Shown here in pieces: positions 23,283 to 32,150 of a stretch of 37,420 nt of DNA. Position numbers and translations under genes: made by a program. The stretch spans positions 129,027 to 166,446 of the forward strand of contig CALXXD010000002.1 in assembly GCA_944392595.1 (NCBI GenBank). Direction: 5' to 3'. Source of the stretch: an uncultured Alphaproteobacteria bacterium. Lineage in GTDB: Bacteria; Pseudomonadota; Alphaproteobacteria; Rs-D84. The notes under the pieces are model-generated. The model was not told where the DNA came from. It searched no databases and worked only from the letters and a program-made list of their open reading frames with translations. How positions within the stretch are numbered: position 1 is the first letter of the stretch; every line of letters starts with the position of its first letter.

Positions 23283-24275
23283 TTATTTCACCAATCCCAA
23301 ATGGGCATAACCAGCATCAGTCACAATACGGCCACGCGGTGTGCGCTGGATAAATCCCAACTGCATTAAATACGGCTCTATCACATCTTCGATTGTATCG
23401 GCCGGTTCAGACAATGCTGCCGCCAGATTTTCAATACCAACCGGCCCACCGGCATAGTGCCGGACAATGGCGGTCATATATTCGCGATCCATTTCATCCA
23501 GACCACTTTCATCTATGTGTAACTGGACCAAAGTCGTTTTAATTGTATCGGCCGAAATCGCATCGCGCCCTAAGGCGGTTGCAAAATCACGGGCGCGTTT
23601 TAATAACCTATTTGCAATACGCGGCGTTCCACGTGCGCTGCGCGCCAATGCCTTTGCACCATCGACATCAATCGGCATTCCAAGTATATTGGCACTGCGC
23701 ATAATAATTTTTGCCAAATCATCGGGCGAATAAAACGACAAACGTAAATCAATTCCAAATCGGTCACGCAACGGATTTGATAACAAACCTGTCCGCGTGG
23801 TCGCACCCACCAAAGTAAATGGCGGTAAATCTATCCGTACGCTTTTGGCGGATGGACCTTCGCCCAACATAATATCCAACTTGAAATCTTCCATCGCGGA
23901 ATATAAAACTTCCTCGATTGCGGTGGGCAAGCGATGTATTTCGTCTATGAACAACACATCCATCGGTTCCAACGACGTCAGTATCGCGGCCAAATCGCCT
24001 TGCTTGGTAAGCATCGGTGCGGCCGTCGCCCTGAAATTAGTTCCCAATTCATTCGCGACAATATGCGCCAACGTCGTTTTACCCAACCCCGGCGGTCCAT
24101 ACAGCAAAACATGATCCATGGCTTCGCCCCGGGATTTTGCGCCGGAAATAAACACAGACAAATTCTGCTTTAACGCATCATGCCCAATAAAATCCGACAA
24201 AGTACGCGGCCGAATGGTTGCCGCCATTTCATCGGGTATATTTGGATCCAAAAAACGTTCAGTATTATTTTGCAT
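23283..24275 (-). CDS. ruvB: Holliday junction branch migration helicase RuvB
   Basis: RuvB is the hexameric AAA+ motor that moves Holliday junctions with RuvA. The 330-residue protein shows Walker [10 protein letters not shown] (60-68), Walker B LFIDEIH (108-114), sensor 1 [18 protein letters not shown] with the arginine finger region, a sensor 2 [12 protein letters not shown], and a C-terminal winged helix ending QRTPRGR. Alphaproteobacteria usually have ruvC-ruvA before ruvB. Here the preceding gene is an alpha/beta-hydrolase-like gene 5 nt away, so ruvA and ruvC must be elsewhere. Confidence 0.96.
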   Translation of the reverse strand: MQNNTERFLDPNIPDEMAATIRPRTLSDFIGHDALKQNLSVFISGAKSRGEAMDHVLLYGPPGLGKTTLAHIVANELGTNFRATAAPMLTKQGDLAAILTSLEPMDVLFIDEIHRLPTAIEEVLYSAMEDFKLDIMLGEGPSAKSVRIDLPPFTLVGATTRTGLLSNPLRDRFGIDLRLSFYSPDDLAKIIMRSANILGMPIDVDGAKALARSARGTPRIANRLLKRARDFATALGRDAISADTIKTTLVQLHIDESGLDEMDREYMTAIVRHYAGGPVGIENLAAALSEPADTIEDVIEPYLMQLGFIQRTPRGRIVTDAGYAHLGLVK

Positions 24276-24280
24276 ATTTA

Positions 24281-24940
24281 TTACAACAGTTTATTATCGG
24301 CATTTTCGCGCCCTACGTATGCCTTTAAATCATTATACATCTGGCGCAGGTCGGCGGGCTGGGAATAATGTTCGTCCGCATTTTTAACACGGATTGTTTC
24401 CAAATCTATTTGCGCCTGTTTTTTCAAAATCTGAGTTAAATGCGTTGAAAAGGCCTTGGCCTCGTCAGATTCATTTGCGCCCTGTAACAACAATCCGCGA
24501 TTGGGGCGGGGCGACAAAAACGCAAAATCAGACACAGCCGGATCCGGCGACACAAGTGCAAATCCAGAAACCTCGGGTCGGCGCATCATGGCCTGTAACA
24601 CATACCAAGCCCCCAATTGATTCCCCGCCAACCATATTCTGTCACTGTCTTCATTTTTATTTTGAATCCAATCGATTACGGTCGCAATATCCAACATATT
24701 ATCAGTTGTGGTTCCCAATGCGCCTTCGGAATTATTCACACCGCGATAATTAAATCGCACCACCGAAAACCCAGCATCCATAAACGCACGAAACATCGCA
24801 TACGACACCCGATCGTTCATGTGGTATTTTTGTCGCGGATTCCCAGACAACACCACCGCCAATGGCGCAGCGGGCAAATCAGATTTATTATAAACTGCAT
24901 GGATTTTTCCGGCCTCGCCAGAAATCATAATATCAACCAT
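24281..24940 (-). CDS. Alpha/beta-hydrolase-fold protein with altered nucleophile
   Basis: The 219-residue product matches the small alpha/beta-hydrolase family with [53 protein letters not shown] and [14 protein letters not shown]. In relatives the nucleophile elbow is G.S.GAW. Here it reads G106-N-Q108-L-G110, so Gln replaces Ser. The usual HPHP oxyanion-side motif is SGNP. A late DEHY may hold the His. It is probably non-hydrolytic or has a changed role. It is first gene of the ruvB-tol operon with AAGGCG as SD. Confidence 0.75.
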   Translation of the reverse strand: MVDIMISGEAGKIHAVYNKSDLPAAPLAVVLSGNPRQKYHMNDRVSYAMFRAFMDAGFSVVRFNYRGVNNSEGALGTTTDNMLDIATVIDWIQNKNEDSDRIWLAGNQLGAWYVLQAMMRRPEVSGFALVSPDPAVSDFAFLSPRPNRGLLLQGANESDEAKAFSTHLTQILKKQAQIDLETIRVKNADEHYSQPADLRQMYNDLKAYVGRENADNKLL

Positions 24941-24981
24941 AATTATCGCCTTCTTTTCAATGAATCTTTTTTCACAGATAC

Positions 24982-25011
24982 TTTATAGAACAAACGCATC
25001 ACAATTTTCAA
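24982..25011 (-). promoter_or_regulatory. Promoter of the hydrolase-ruvB-tol operon
   Basis: TTGAAA (25011-25006) - 18 nt - TATAAA (24987-24982) on the minus strand lies 42 nt before the ATG. Confidence 0.5.
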
Positions 25012-25025
25012 CATAAATTTTTGCT

Positions 25026-25053
25026 TTGACAGGCCGCGCCATAATGTTTTAAT
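25026..25053 (+). promoter_or_regulatory. Promoter of the secreted protein / two-component genes
   Basis: A perfect TTGACA (25026-25031) - 16 nt - TTTAAT (25048-25053) lies 28 nt before ATG 25082, back to back with the leftward promoter. Confidence 0.6.
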
Positions 25054-25081
25054 ATTTATCAAAGATAACAAAGGCATAAAC

Positions 25082-26002
25082 ATGGCGAAATTTATTATAA
25101 CATCTGTTTTGGCGGGACTGTGCGTATTTTCTGCATACGCTGCAACTGGGGAAGTGGTTTATGACAATTTCCAAACCATATACACCGAAACACCTGTCCA
25201 GTCATATTATGCATATCCAGACGATCCAAATTTCATCCCTGAAACTGAATTTATGAACCGCGCAGACAGTTTGGATTATGATTTAAATATCGAACAAGCG
25301 CGCCAGGCTGAATCCGCAATGTTTCCGGGCGTAATGTTTGCAACGCGCCCAATGATTATATGCCGTAATTTCGGATGCACACGTCTGAACGATCGCATTA
25401 CACGTACATTTTTGTTCAACAGTTTGGCAAATATGTTCATGATGAATACTCATTCCAGACTGTATATATGCGAGGCTGACCCGTTTTCACGCGATTGCCT
25501 GCAATCGGGCATATCATTCCCCGTACGCAGCGGCATCGCAAACGCTTTGGTAAAAATCCCAAAGGCCACAATTTCCCAGGTCAATGTTTCAACCGGACTG
25601 TCACGCGCAACGGTCAGTATGACTTACGAATTCTTGGTAAATGGCATCGCGCGTCAATGCGAACCAACCATTATGGATATAATTATACCCGCAAATTCCC
25701 AGGCAACTTTGTCCAACCGTGAATTTGCTTGCAATATGACCAGTGACGGATTAAGTAATGTGTCTTTGCTGGTAAATATTGACTATATCGATTTGGACTA
25801 TGGCATTTTGGGCGGATATTATTCGCTGGGCATGCAGGGGCCAACCACAGGCGGCGGAACCGGATATGCGTTATTCAAAACAGAATTCACCACCGGTGGC
25901 ATGCAATTCCGCGCGGCCACAACAAACGACGCGAACGCACTGGGTGCGGATTCCATGACAATCCAGCCGGGCGAATACGCGGTGGAACCGCTGCAAAAAT
26001 AA
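25082..26002 (+). CDS. Exported protein of unknown function (306 residues)
   Basis: No family is recognised. A signal peptide (MAKFIITSVLAGLCVFSAYA) is followed by a mature chain with CRNFGCTRLNDRITRTFLFNSLANMFMMN, CEADPFSRDC, and a beta-rich C-terminal half ending in a Gly-rich patch (GPTTGGGTG) and ITIQPGEYAVEPLQ-like strands. Cysteines occur in even number and spacing that suggests disulfides, so a periplasmic or surface location is likely. It lies 16 nt before a response regulator and may share its transcript, so it could be a sensor accessory or target. That link rests on position only. Confidence 0.7.
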   Translation: MAKFIITSVLAGLCVFSAYAATGEVVYDNFQTIYTETPVQSYYAYPDDPNFIPETEFMNRADSLDYDLNIEQARQAESAMFPGVMFATRPMIICRNFGCTRLNDRITRTFLFNSLANMFMMNTHSRLYICEADPFSRDCLQSGISFPVRSGIANALVKIPKATISQVNVSTGLSRATVSMTYEFLVNGIARQCEPTIMDIIIPANSQATLSNREFACNMTSDGLSNVSLLVNIDYIDLDYGILGGYYSLGMQGPTTGGGTGYALFKTEFTTGGMQFRAATTNDANALGADSMTIQPGEYAVEPLQK

Positions 26003-26016
26003 ATCCATCTGGATTT
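26001..26016 (+). promoter_or_regulatory. Hairpin over the response-regulator ribosome binding site
   Basis: The perfect hairpin AAATCCA-TC-TGGATTT ends 2 nt before ATG 26019 and includes the only SD-like bases (GGA). It overlaps the upstream stop codon, so ribosomes finishing that gene would open it. Translational coupling is inferred. Confidence 0.45.
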
Positions 26017-26018
26017 GA

Positions 26019-26669
26019 ATGAATAAAACAGTTTTAATCATTGACGACGACGATATGTTACGCAAAACGTTGGCACACGGTTTGCGCGACAGTGGTTTTG
26101 ATGTTTTAACCGCACCGAACGCTGACCAAGGCGCACAAATCCTGTCCCGCATCACGGTTGATGCCATCGTTCTGGACAGAATGATGACCGGCACAGACGG
26201 GTTAAGTTTTCTGAAACAAATTCGTGCATCTGGAATATCAATCCCGGTAATAATGCTGACCGCGATGGGTGGCCCAGAAAACACCATAGACGGCCTTTCG
26301 AACGGCGCGAACGATTACCTTGCAAAGCCATTTCAACTGCGCGAATTGGTATTACGATTAAATAATATCATCCGGCAAGACGCCGCCAACACAAAATTAC
26401 CCATGGGCATGACATTCACAGACGGCGAATTTTTCATAACGACACACAACGAAAAACCGCGCATATTGCCTTTGTCTGGGGAAGAAAAAAAATTATTACG
26501 CAATCTGACTACGCCGGTCGGCAACATTGCCCCGGCCGCCCCGATGGTCGCAAAACGCTTGCGTAGTAAATTAAATGGTGTATTATCAAACACAGATATA
26601 ATTACCATTCGCGGTCGTGGATATAAATTAATAAACATCGACCCAAATGGCGCAAAAAACGGTGATTAA
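26019..26669 (+). CDS. OmpR-type response regulator with shortened DNA-binding domain
   Basis: The 216-residue product has a canonical receiver: acidic pocket DDDD (9-12), phosphoacceptor Asp53 (VLDRMM), Thr81 (MLTAMG) and Lys103 (LAKPF). The C-terminal region (about 127-205) keeps the first and last parts of a winged helix (LSGEEKKLLRNL, KRLRSKL.., ITIRGRGYKL) but lacks some 15 residues in between, where the second helix (REQLL..VWG type) would be. Its kinase partner follows after 2 nt. It probably still binds DNA through the recognition helix, but this is uncertain. Confidence 0.88.
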   Translation: MNKTVLIIDDDDMLRKTLAHGLRDSGFDVLTAPNADQGAQILSRITVDAIVLDRMMTGTDGLSFLKQIRASGISIPVIMLTAMGGPENTIDGLSNGANDYLAKPFQLRELVLRLNNIIRQDAANTKLPMGMTFTDGEFFITTHNEKPRILPLSGEEKKLLRNLTTPVGNIAPAAPMVAKRLRSKLNGVLSNTDIITIRGRGYKLINIDPNGAKNGD

Positions 26670-26671
26670 AT

Positions 26672-27952
26672 ATGAGATTGATTCCACGCAGTTTTTTATG
26701 GCGTACCATTTTAATGATATTGGTACCGCTTATTATCGCACTGGTTATCATTGCCAACGTGTTTTTTGGCAATCACTGGGCGCGTGTTCATGCGACTTTG
26801 GCGCGCAGTTTGGCGGTCGAAGTTGCCACAATGATGAACTTTATCGATGATGGCAACACCACCGCAGCCCGCACAATGGCGCGCGATATGGGCATTAATG
26901 TTTCGATAAATCCAAAATTAAATCGCCCCAGCAAAAACGACAACAATTCGCGCGAGGCTGGACTTCTGGCGAACGAATTGTCTGCACGCCTGAAACGTCC
27001 GGCCCAGATTTATATCGACAAAGGCAAACGTTTGGTATTTATTGATGTTCCGACAAACGACGGCCAAATTGTGACATTCGGATCGTCACTGTACAGGATA
27101 TATTCAACCAGTACCGAAGTTTTCATAATATGGCTTATTGGTTCAATATTAATCGTATCAATATTGATAACGCCTTTTATCATTATGCACACACGCAGCA
27201 TTCGCAGAATTGCACGCGCGGCATCACGATTCGGTCGCGGGCTGGACGCGCCTGGATTTGCCCCCAGCGGTTCCAAAGAAATCCGCGAAGCGGCGGCGGC
27301 TATGATTACAATGAAAGAACGCCTGAACAGATACAATCGTACCCGCAGCGATATGTTAAACGCGGTCAGTCATGATTTGAAAGCACCGCTTACACGTATG
27401 CGGTTGGCGGTTGAAACAGATTCTGCATCAAAGAAAGATTTATTACAGGATATCGATCGCATGACCGAAATGGTTAATGGATACCTGGCGTTTGCACGGG
27501 GCGAATTACCGGAAATAGAACAATCAACCGAGTTGCCGCCAATGTTAATCCGTATGGCGCGCGATGCCGCACCCGACAAAGATATTATAACCGACTTCCC
27601 AGACGAGCCCAAACAATTCTATGCACGCCCGATGGCTTTGGCACGTGCGTTTGGCAACATCTTGGAAAACGCCGCCCGTTATGCAAAGAAAACCATACGC
27701 ATAACCGAACACGACACAAACGACAACGTTGAAATTATCATCGAAGACGACGGTCCCGGCATACCAGACGATAAAAAACGCGATGCTATGCGTCCATTTG
27801 TGCGTCTGGATGAATCGCGCAGCGATAAAACAGGCGGCACAGGATTGGGATTATCAATTGCTCAAACCGCCATTGAAAATCACGGTGGTCAAATATTCTT
27901 GGAAAACAGCGATTTGGGCGGCCTGCGCGTACGCGTTGTATTACCGATATAA
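26672..27952 (+). CDS. EnvZ-like sensor histidine kinase
   Basis: The 426-residue inner-membrane kinase has TM1 at about 12-33, a ~115-residue periplasmic sensor part, TM2 at about 150-172, HAMP at about 173-224, then HisKA with His234 in AVSHDLKAPLTRMRLAVE. The HATPase_c domain shows N-box NILENAARY (329-337), G1 EDDGPGIPDD and G2 GGTGLGLSIA (388-397). All catalytic motifs are present. It phosphorylates the adjacent regulator. The signal sensed cannot be told, and the secreted protein upstream is a candidate partner by position. Confidence 0.92.
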   Translation: MRLIPRSFLWRTILMILVPLIIALVIIANVFFGNHWARVHATLARSLAVEVATMMNFIDDGNTTAARTMARDMGINVSINPKLNRPSKNDNNSREAGLLANELSARLKRPAQIYIDKGKRLVFIDVPTNDGQIVTFGSSLYRIYSTSTEVFIIWLIGSILIVSILITPFIIMHTRSIRRIARAASRFGRGLDAPGFAPSGSKEIREAAAAMITMKERLNRYNRTRSDMLNAVSHDLKAPLTRMRLAVETDSASKKDLLQDIDRMTEMVNGYLAFARGELPEIEQSTELPPMLIRMARDAAPDKDIITDFPDEPKQFYARPMALARAFGNILENAARYAKKTIRITEHDTNDNVEIIIEDDGPGIPDDKKRDAMRPFVRLDESRSDKTGGTGLGLSIAQTAIENHGGQIFLENSDLGGLRVRVVLPI

Positions 27953-27973
27953 TAAATATGATGGATGTAAAAA

Positions 27974-29626
27974 ATGAATTTGTATAAATATGTATCAGAA
28001 TCTGTAAATAACAAACTGGGATTTACCGCGAATTTGGAAACGCCGCGTAATCGCGCTTTTGGCGATTTTTCAACAAATGCCGCAATGGTTATGGCAAAAA
28101 CTGCGGGCAAAAATCCGCGCGAATTGGCAAATGAAATTTTGCCAAAATTGCGCGAACTGGAATTTGTGGCCGACGCATCGGTTGCCGGCCCGGGATTTAT
28201 CAACATAAAATTACACGATGATTTTATATGGCGCGCCGCGGCCGAACCGCATAATGCCAAAACAGACACACCAAAGAAAATAGATTTGGATTATGGTGGA
28301 TACAACGTCGGCAAAGCGTTGCATATTGGTCATTTGCGCACATCCATTGTTGGCGATACATTTAACCGCATCGCAAAATATTTGGGACACACGACAAAAA
28401 GTTATAACCATATCGGTGACTGGGGTCGTCCGATGGGATTGATTATCGCATGGATTTTGGAATATGGTATGCCACAAAATGCGGACGAATTAAACAAGAT
28501 ATATCCTGCATCCACCGCCCGCGCCAAGGAAGACGACGCTTGGATGGCACGCGCCAAAGAAATCACCGCGGAATTGCAATCCGGCAATCCCCAGTATCGC
28601 AAGATTTATGATGATTTTATGAAAATATCATTAAATCAGATGGATACAGTTTTACACCGTCTGAATCTGTTGCCGTTTGATGCGACAATGGGCGAACGTG
28701 GTGTCGCACCGTATGTATCTGATACGCAAAAAATTTTGGAATCACGCGGGTTACTGGTTGAATCCGATGGCGCAATGATTGTGAATGTAAAAACAGATTC
28801 TGACACCGCGCCAATGCCTCCGTTGATGTTCCGCACAAGTTCGGACACCCAAACGTATGCGGCGGCCGATTTGTCCGCAATTTACTATCGCGATAAAACG
28901 GATGCCCCAGATGTCATCGGATATTTCACAGATTCGCGTCAAAACCTGCATTTTCAACAGGTTTTCCGTGTGGCAAAAATGGCGGGAATTACGAACGCAG
29001 AATTATTCCATACTGGATTTGGCGCGCTGACCGGCGCGGATGGCAAACCATTCAAAACGCGCGATGGTGGCGTTGCGGAATTACTGGATATATTGGATAT
29101 GGTTAATGACGCAGTGCGCACACGCGTTGCGGATGCAGGCAAAAATTTGGACGACGATACAATCGCGTCAATCGCATTGGCCGCGGTAAAATTCAATGAT
29201 TTGATACATGATGTTCGGTCTGATTATGTGTTCGACCCGAATCAAATCACCAGTTTCGAAGGTCGCACCGGCCCGTACATATTATACACAGCCGTGCGCC
29301 TGAACAGCGTATTGAAAAGGGCGGGGGATATTACCGACACAGTGCCGGCCAATCTGACAGATGATGAACGCAATTTGTTAATTGAAACATTGGATTTCGA
29401 ACGTACGGTACAAAGTGCATTTGATAATCGCGCGACTGATATGATTGCAAATTATGCGTATGATTTGTGCCAGTTGGCAAATACGTTTTATCATAATTGT
29501 CCGATTTTACGCGACGATGTGGATGATGCCACACGCGCACAACGCGTTCAAATCACACGCATCGCGCGCGACACATTGGCGACCGCAATCGATTTGATGG
29601 GATTAAAAATCCCAGACGAAATGTAG
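27974..29626 (+). CDS. argS: Arginyl-tRNA synthetase
   Basis: ArgS charges tRNA-Arg. The 550-residue class I enzyme has the N-terminal Add1 domain (AFGDFSTNAAMVMAK, AGPGFINIKL), the HIGH motif in GKALHIGHLRTS (117-120), SYNHIGDWG, the KMSKS-equivalent GADGKPFKTRDGG, EGRTGPYILYTAVR, and the C-terminal DALR anticodon-binding domain ending ATAIDLMGLKIPDEM. Length is normal. It follows the histidine kinase gene by 21 nt with GGATG-like SD, and it may read through from that operon. Confidence 0.96.
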   Translation: MNLYKYVSESVNNKLGFTANLETPRNRAFGDFSTNAAMVMAKTAGKNPRELANEILPKLRELEFVADASVAGPGFINIKLHDDFIWRAAAEPHNAKTDTPKKIDLDYGGYNVGKALHIGHLRTSIVGDTFNRIAKYLGHTTKSYNHIGDWGRPMGLIIAWILEYGMPQNADELNKIYPASTARAKEDDAWMARAKEITAELQSGNPQYRKIYDDFMKISLNQMDTVLHRLNLLPFDATMGERGVAPYVSDTQKILESRGLLVESDGAMIVNVKTDSDTAPMPPLMFRTSSDTQTYAAADLSAIYYRDKTDAPDVIGYFTDSRQNLHFQQVFRVAKMAGITNAELFHTGFGALTGADGKPFKTRDGGVAELLDILDMVNDAVRTRVADAGKNLDDDTIASIALAAVKFNDLIHDVRSDYVFDPNQITSFEGRTGPYILYTAVRLNSVLKRAGDITDTVPANLTDDERNLLIETLDFERTVQSAFDNRATDMIANYAYDLCQLANTFYHNCPILRDDVDDATRAQRVQITRIARDTLATAIDLMGLKIPDEM

Positions 29627-29653
29627 GGTACAATAATACCATATACATTTTTC

Positions 29654-29690
29654 TTGACTTTTTCAACGGTGCGGGGCATAATAGCCCCGC
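29654..29690 (+). promoter_or_regulatory. rplM-rpsI promoter with palindrome around the -10
   Basis: TTGACT (29654-29659) - 17 nt - CATAAT (29677-29682), followed by a GC-rich discriminator AGCCCCGC, which is the type expected for stringently controlled ribosomal promoters. The -10 lies in a perfect inverted repeat GCGGGGC-ATAATA-GCCCCGC (29671-29690). Confidence 0.6.
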
Positions 29691-29715
29691 TAAATTAATA
29701 AAAAGGTAAAAAACT

Positions 29716-30189
29716 ATGGCAGCGACAAAATCGTTAAAAAAATGCGAATTGGATGCAAAATGGTATCTGATTGACGCAACCGATTGCACGCTGGGACGTT
29801 TGGCGGCATATACCGCAAACATTCTGCGTGGTAAAAACAAGCCGACATGGACACCGAATATGGATTGCGGCGACCATGTTATCATCATCAACGCGGACAA
29901 AGTTGCTTTGTCTGGGAAAAAGGCCGATAAAACCAAATTCTTTTGGCATTCTTTATGGACCGGCAGTATTAAGGAACGCACCCTGGGCCAGATGCGCAAT
30001 GAAAAACCTGAAAAATTGGTTTTCAACGCGGTGAAACGCATGATGGGTCGTCGCACTGCGGTTGCATTGGCGAACAAACGTTTGACCAAACTGCACGTGT
30101 ATGCGGGCCCAGAACACAAACATGCGGCACAAAATCCAATTGTTATCAATTTTGCCGAACTGAATCGTAAAAATAAAAGGGGCGAATAA
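29716..30189 (+). CDS. rplM: 50S ribosomal protein L13
   Basis: L13 is an early-assembling large-subunit protein. The 157-residue product shows the usual [24 protein letters not shown]-type [40 protein letters not shown], and [39 protein letters not shown] precedes the ATG. Its stop overlaps the rpsI start (TAATG), the standard rplM-rpsI operon. Confidence 0.97.
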   Translation: MAATKSLKKCELDAKWYLIDATDCTLGRLAAYTANILRGKNKPTWTPNMDCGDHVIIINADKVALSGKKADKTKFFWHSLWTGSIKERTLGQMRNEKPEKLVFNAVKRMMGRRTAVALANKRLTKLHVYAGPEHKHAAQNPIVINFAELNRKNKRGE

Positions 30190-30686
30190 TGACAGAAGCA
30201 AAGAAAACCGTTAAAAAAACAACGGCCACAAAAACAACTAAAAAGGCCGCCCCTGCAAAAACAGCCGCAAAAAAAGCGGTCGTGGCGGACGTTAAATTAA
30301 CAAACGCAACGTATGCAACCGGCAAACGCAAAGATTCTGTTGCACGTGTTTATCTGATTCCGGGTCGTGGTCAAATTATCGTTAATGGCAAACCGATGAT
30401 GGAATATTTCCGTCGTCCTGTGTTGCAGATGATTATCGCCCAACCATTCGGCATCACGAAACGCGAAACCGCGTACGACGTTCATGCCATTGTTATTGGT
30501 GGCGGTCTGTCGGGCCAGGCGGGCGCCGTTAAACATGGTATTTCCAAGGCATTGGAACGCGCCGAACCAGATTTGCGCAAAACATTAAAGGCGGCCGGTT
30601 TCTTGACCCGCGACAGCCGTGTTGTCGAACGCAAACACTTTGGTCGTCACAAAGCGCGTCGTTCAACCCAGTTCAGCAAACGTTAA
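30189..30686 (+). CDS. rpsI: 30S ribosomal protein S9 with basic N-terminal extension
   Basis: S9 binds 16S rRNA near the P site. Core S9 begins near residue 37 ([24 protein letters not shown]) and ends in the invariant basic [14 protein letters not shown] tail. In front is a ~35-residue extension almost only of Lys, Ala, Thr and Val ([20 protein letters not shown]). The ATG at 30189 overlaps the rplM stop, so the extension is translated unless an internal start is used. A strong terminator follows. Confidence 0.97.
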   Translation: MTEAKKTVKKTTATKTTKKAAPAKTAAKKAVVADVKLTNATYATGKRKDSVARVYLIPGRGQIIVNGKPMMEYFRRPVLQMIIAQPFGITKRETAYDVHAIVIGGGLSGQAGAVKHGISKALERAEPDLRKTLKAAGFLTRDSRVVERKHFGRHKARRSTQFSKR

Positions 30687-30702
30687 TCCGTTTGTACGAA
30701 CG

Positions 30703-30732
30703 AAAAAATCCGCCATCGGCGGATTTTTTAAT
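30703..30732 (+). terminator. rplM-rpsI terminator
   Basis: The stem AAAATCCGCC-ATC-GGCGGATTTT runs straight into a T tract. A-tract and T-tract make it bidirectional in form. Confidence 0.85.
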
Positions 30733-30749
30733 TATATTAAAAAAGCCTG

Positions 30750-30777
30750 TTGCGTTTATAAAAAAACTGTGTATAAT
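30750..30777 (+). promoter_or_regulatory. tig promoter
   Basis: TTGCGT (30750-30755) - 16 nt - TATAAT (30772-30777), 32 nt before ATG 30810. Confidence 0.6.
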
Positions 30778-30809
30778 CATTCGGCGATTGTTATTTAATG
30801 GGGAAAACA

Positions 30810-32096
30810 ATGTTTAAGAAAGAAAAAATCAAAGATTTACACTATTCAGTAACTGGTCTGATTACCGCGGATGAATTGCAAACTGCGGCGGACGAAATAC
30901 TGACCGAATATGGCAAAAAGGCAAAAATGCCTGGATTCCGTCCAGGGCATATTCCATTGTCCATTTTGCGCCAAAAATATAATACATCTGCCACGGCTGA
31001 TGCGATTGACAAATTGATGAATCGCGATTTGAACGCATATCTGGCGGATAAAAAGTTACGTTTGGCGGGTTCGCCACGTGCTGATTTATCTAAATGGGAA
31101 ATGGGCAGTGATGCAGAATACACACTGGAATTTGATATTTTGCCAACAATGCCGGCCATTGATTTGGAAAAAATCACTGTGACCAAGAAAACAACCACTT
31201 TGGACGAGTCCGAAGTTGAAAAAGCATTGGAAAACATTCGTAAATCTCGCAGCGTTGCCGAAAAACAAGACGATAAATACGTTGCACAAAATGGCGATAC
31301 TGCGGTCATAGATTTTCGTGGCTTTATTGGCGACGAAGCATTCGAGGGCGGCGCAGCCGAAAAACATCATCTGGTATTGGGTTCTGGTGCATTTATCCCA
31401 GGATTCGAAGGCCAGGTTATTGGCCACAAATCCGGCGATGAATTTGATGTGAATGTTAAATTCCCATCCGATTATCACGCTGAAAATTTGGCCGGCAAAG
31501 ACGCACGTTTCGCGGTCAAAGTGCATGAAGTGCGCAAACATAAATTGCCTGAATTAAACGACGAATTGGCAAAATCCGTAGGGCAGGAATCGGTTGAAAA
31601 ACTGCGCGAACATATCCGCGGTATTTTAACTGAACAATATGAAGAAGCATCAAAACGCGAAATGCGTAATGAACTGTTAGACATTTTGGCCGATAAAATC
31701 AAACTGGATTTGCCACAAACGTTGGTTGAACAAGAATACAACATGGCAAAACAAGAACACGATCGCACAAACAAGACATCCAAATGGGATGAAAAGCAAG
31801 AACATCGTGATGCTGAACGCCGTGTTAAACTGGGCTTGATTTTAGCAGAATGGGGAACCCAAAACAAAGTCGAGGTTACCCGTGACGATTTACAGCATGC
31901 CATCTGGGCAGAAGCCGCACAATACCCAGATCCAAAACAAGTATTTGATTTTTACAACAAAAATCAAAATGCTTTGACCATGTTGCGCGGCATGATTTTT
32001 GAACGCAAGGCATTGGACGCAATGCTGACACACGTCAAAACAAAAGAAAAAAATGTAAAACCAGAAGAACTGTTCCAACAGGCGTCTGTTAAATAA
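30810..32096 (+). CDS. tig: Trigger factor, ribosome-associated chaperone / prolyl isomerase
   Basis: Trigger factor binds nascent chains at the ribosome exit. The start ATG at 30810 is chosen because GGGGAAAA lies just before it. An ATG at 30798 is inside that SD and adds only four residues. The 428-residue protein has the N-terminal ribosome-binding domain with the FRPG signature (MPGFRPGHIPLSILRQKY), the FKBP-type isomerase domain (DTAVIDFRGFIGDEAFEGG..GFIPGFE-type motif, PSDYHAENLAGKDARFAVKVHEV), and the helical C-terminal substrate cradle. Length and order are typical. Confidence 0.95.
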   Translation: MFKKEKIKDLHYSVTGLITADELQTAADEILTEYGKKAKMPGFRPGHIPLSILRQKYNTSATADAIDKLMNRDLNAYLADKKLRLAGSPRADLSKWEMGSDAEYTLEFDILPTMPAIDLEKITVTKKTTTLDESEVEKALENIRKSRSVAEKQDDKYVAQNGDTAVIDFRGFIGDEAFEGGAAEKHHLVLGSGAFIPGFEGQVIGHKSGDEFDVNVKFPSDYHAENLAGKDARFAVKVHEVRKHKLPELNDELAKSVGQESVEKLREHIRGILTEQYEEASKREMRNELLDILADKIKLDLPQTLVEQEYNMAKQEHDRTNKTSKWDEKQEHRDAERRVKLGLILAEWGTQNKVEVTRDDLQHAIWAEAAQYPDPKQVFDFYNKNQNALTMLRGMIFERKALDAMLTHVKTKEKNVKPEELFQQASVK

Positions 32097-32102
32097 AATA
32101 AG

Positions 32103-32130
32103 ATACGCGCATGTTTTGCGCGTATTTTTA
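32103..32130 (+). terminator. tig terminator
   Basis: The stem ATACGCGCA-TGTTT-TGCGCGTAT is followed by TTTTTA. No separate promoter is evident for thyA, so some read-through is likely. Confidence 0.7.
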
Positions 32131-32150
32131 TATCAACAAGGAATTTAACA

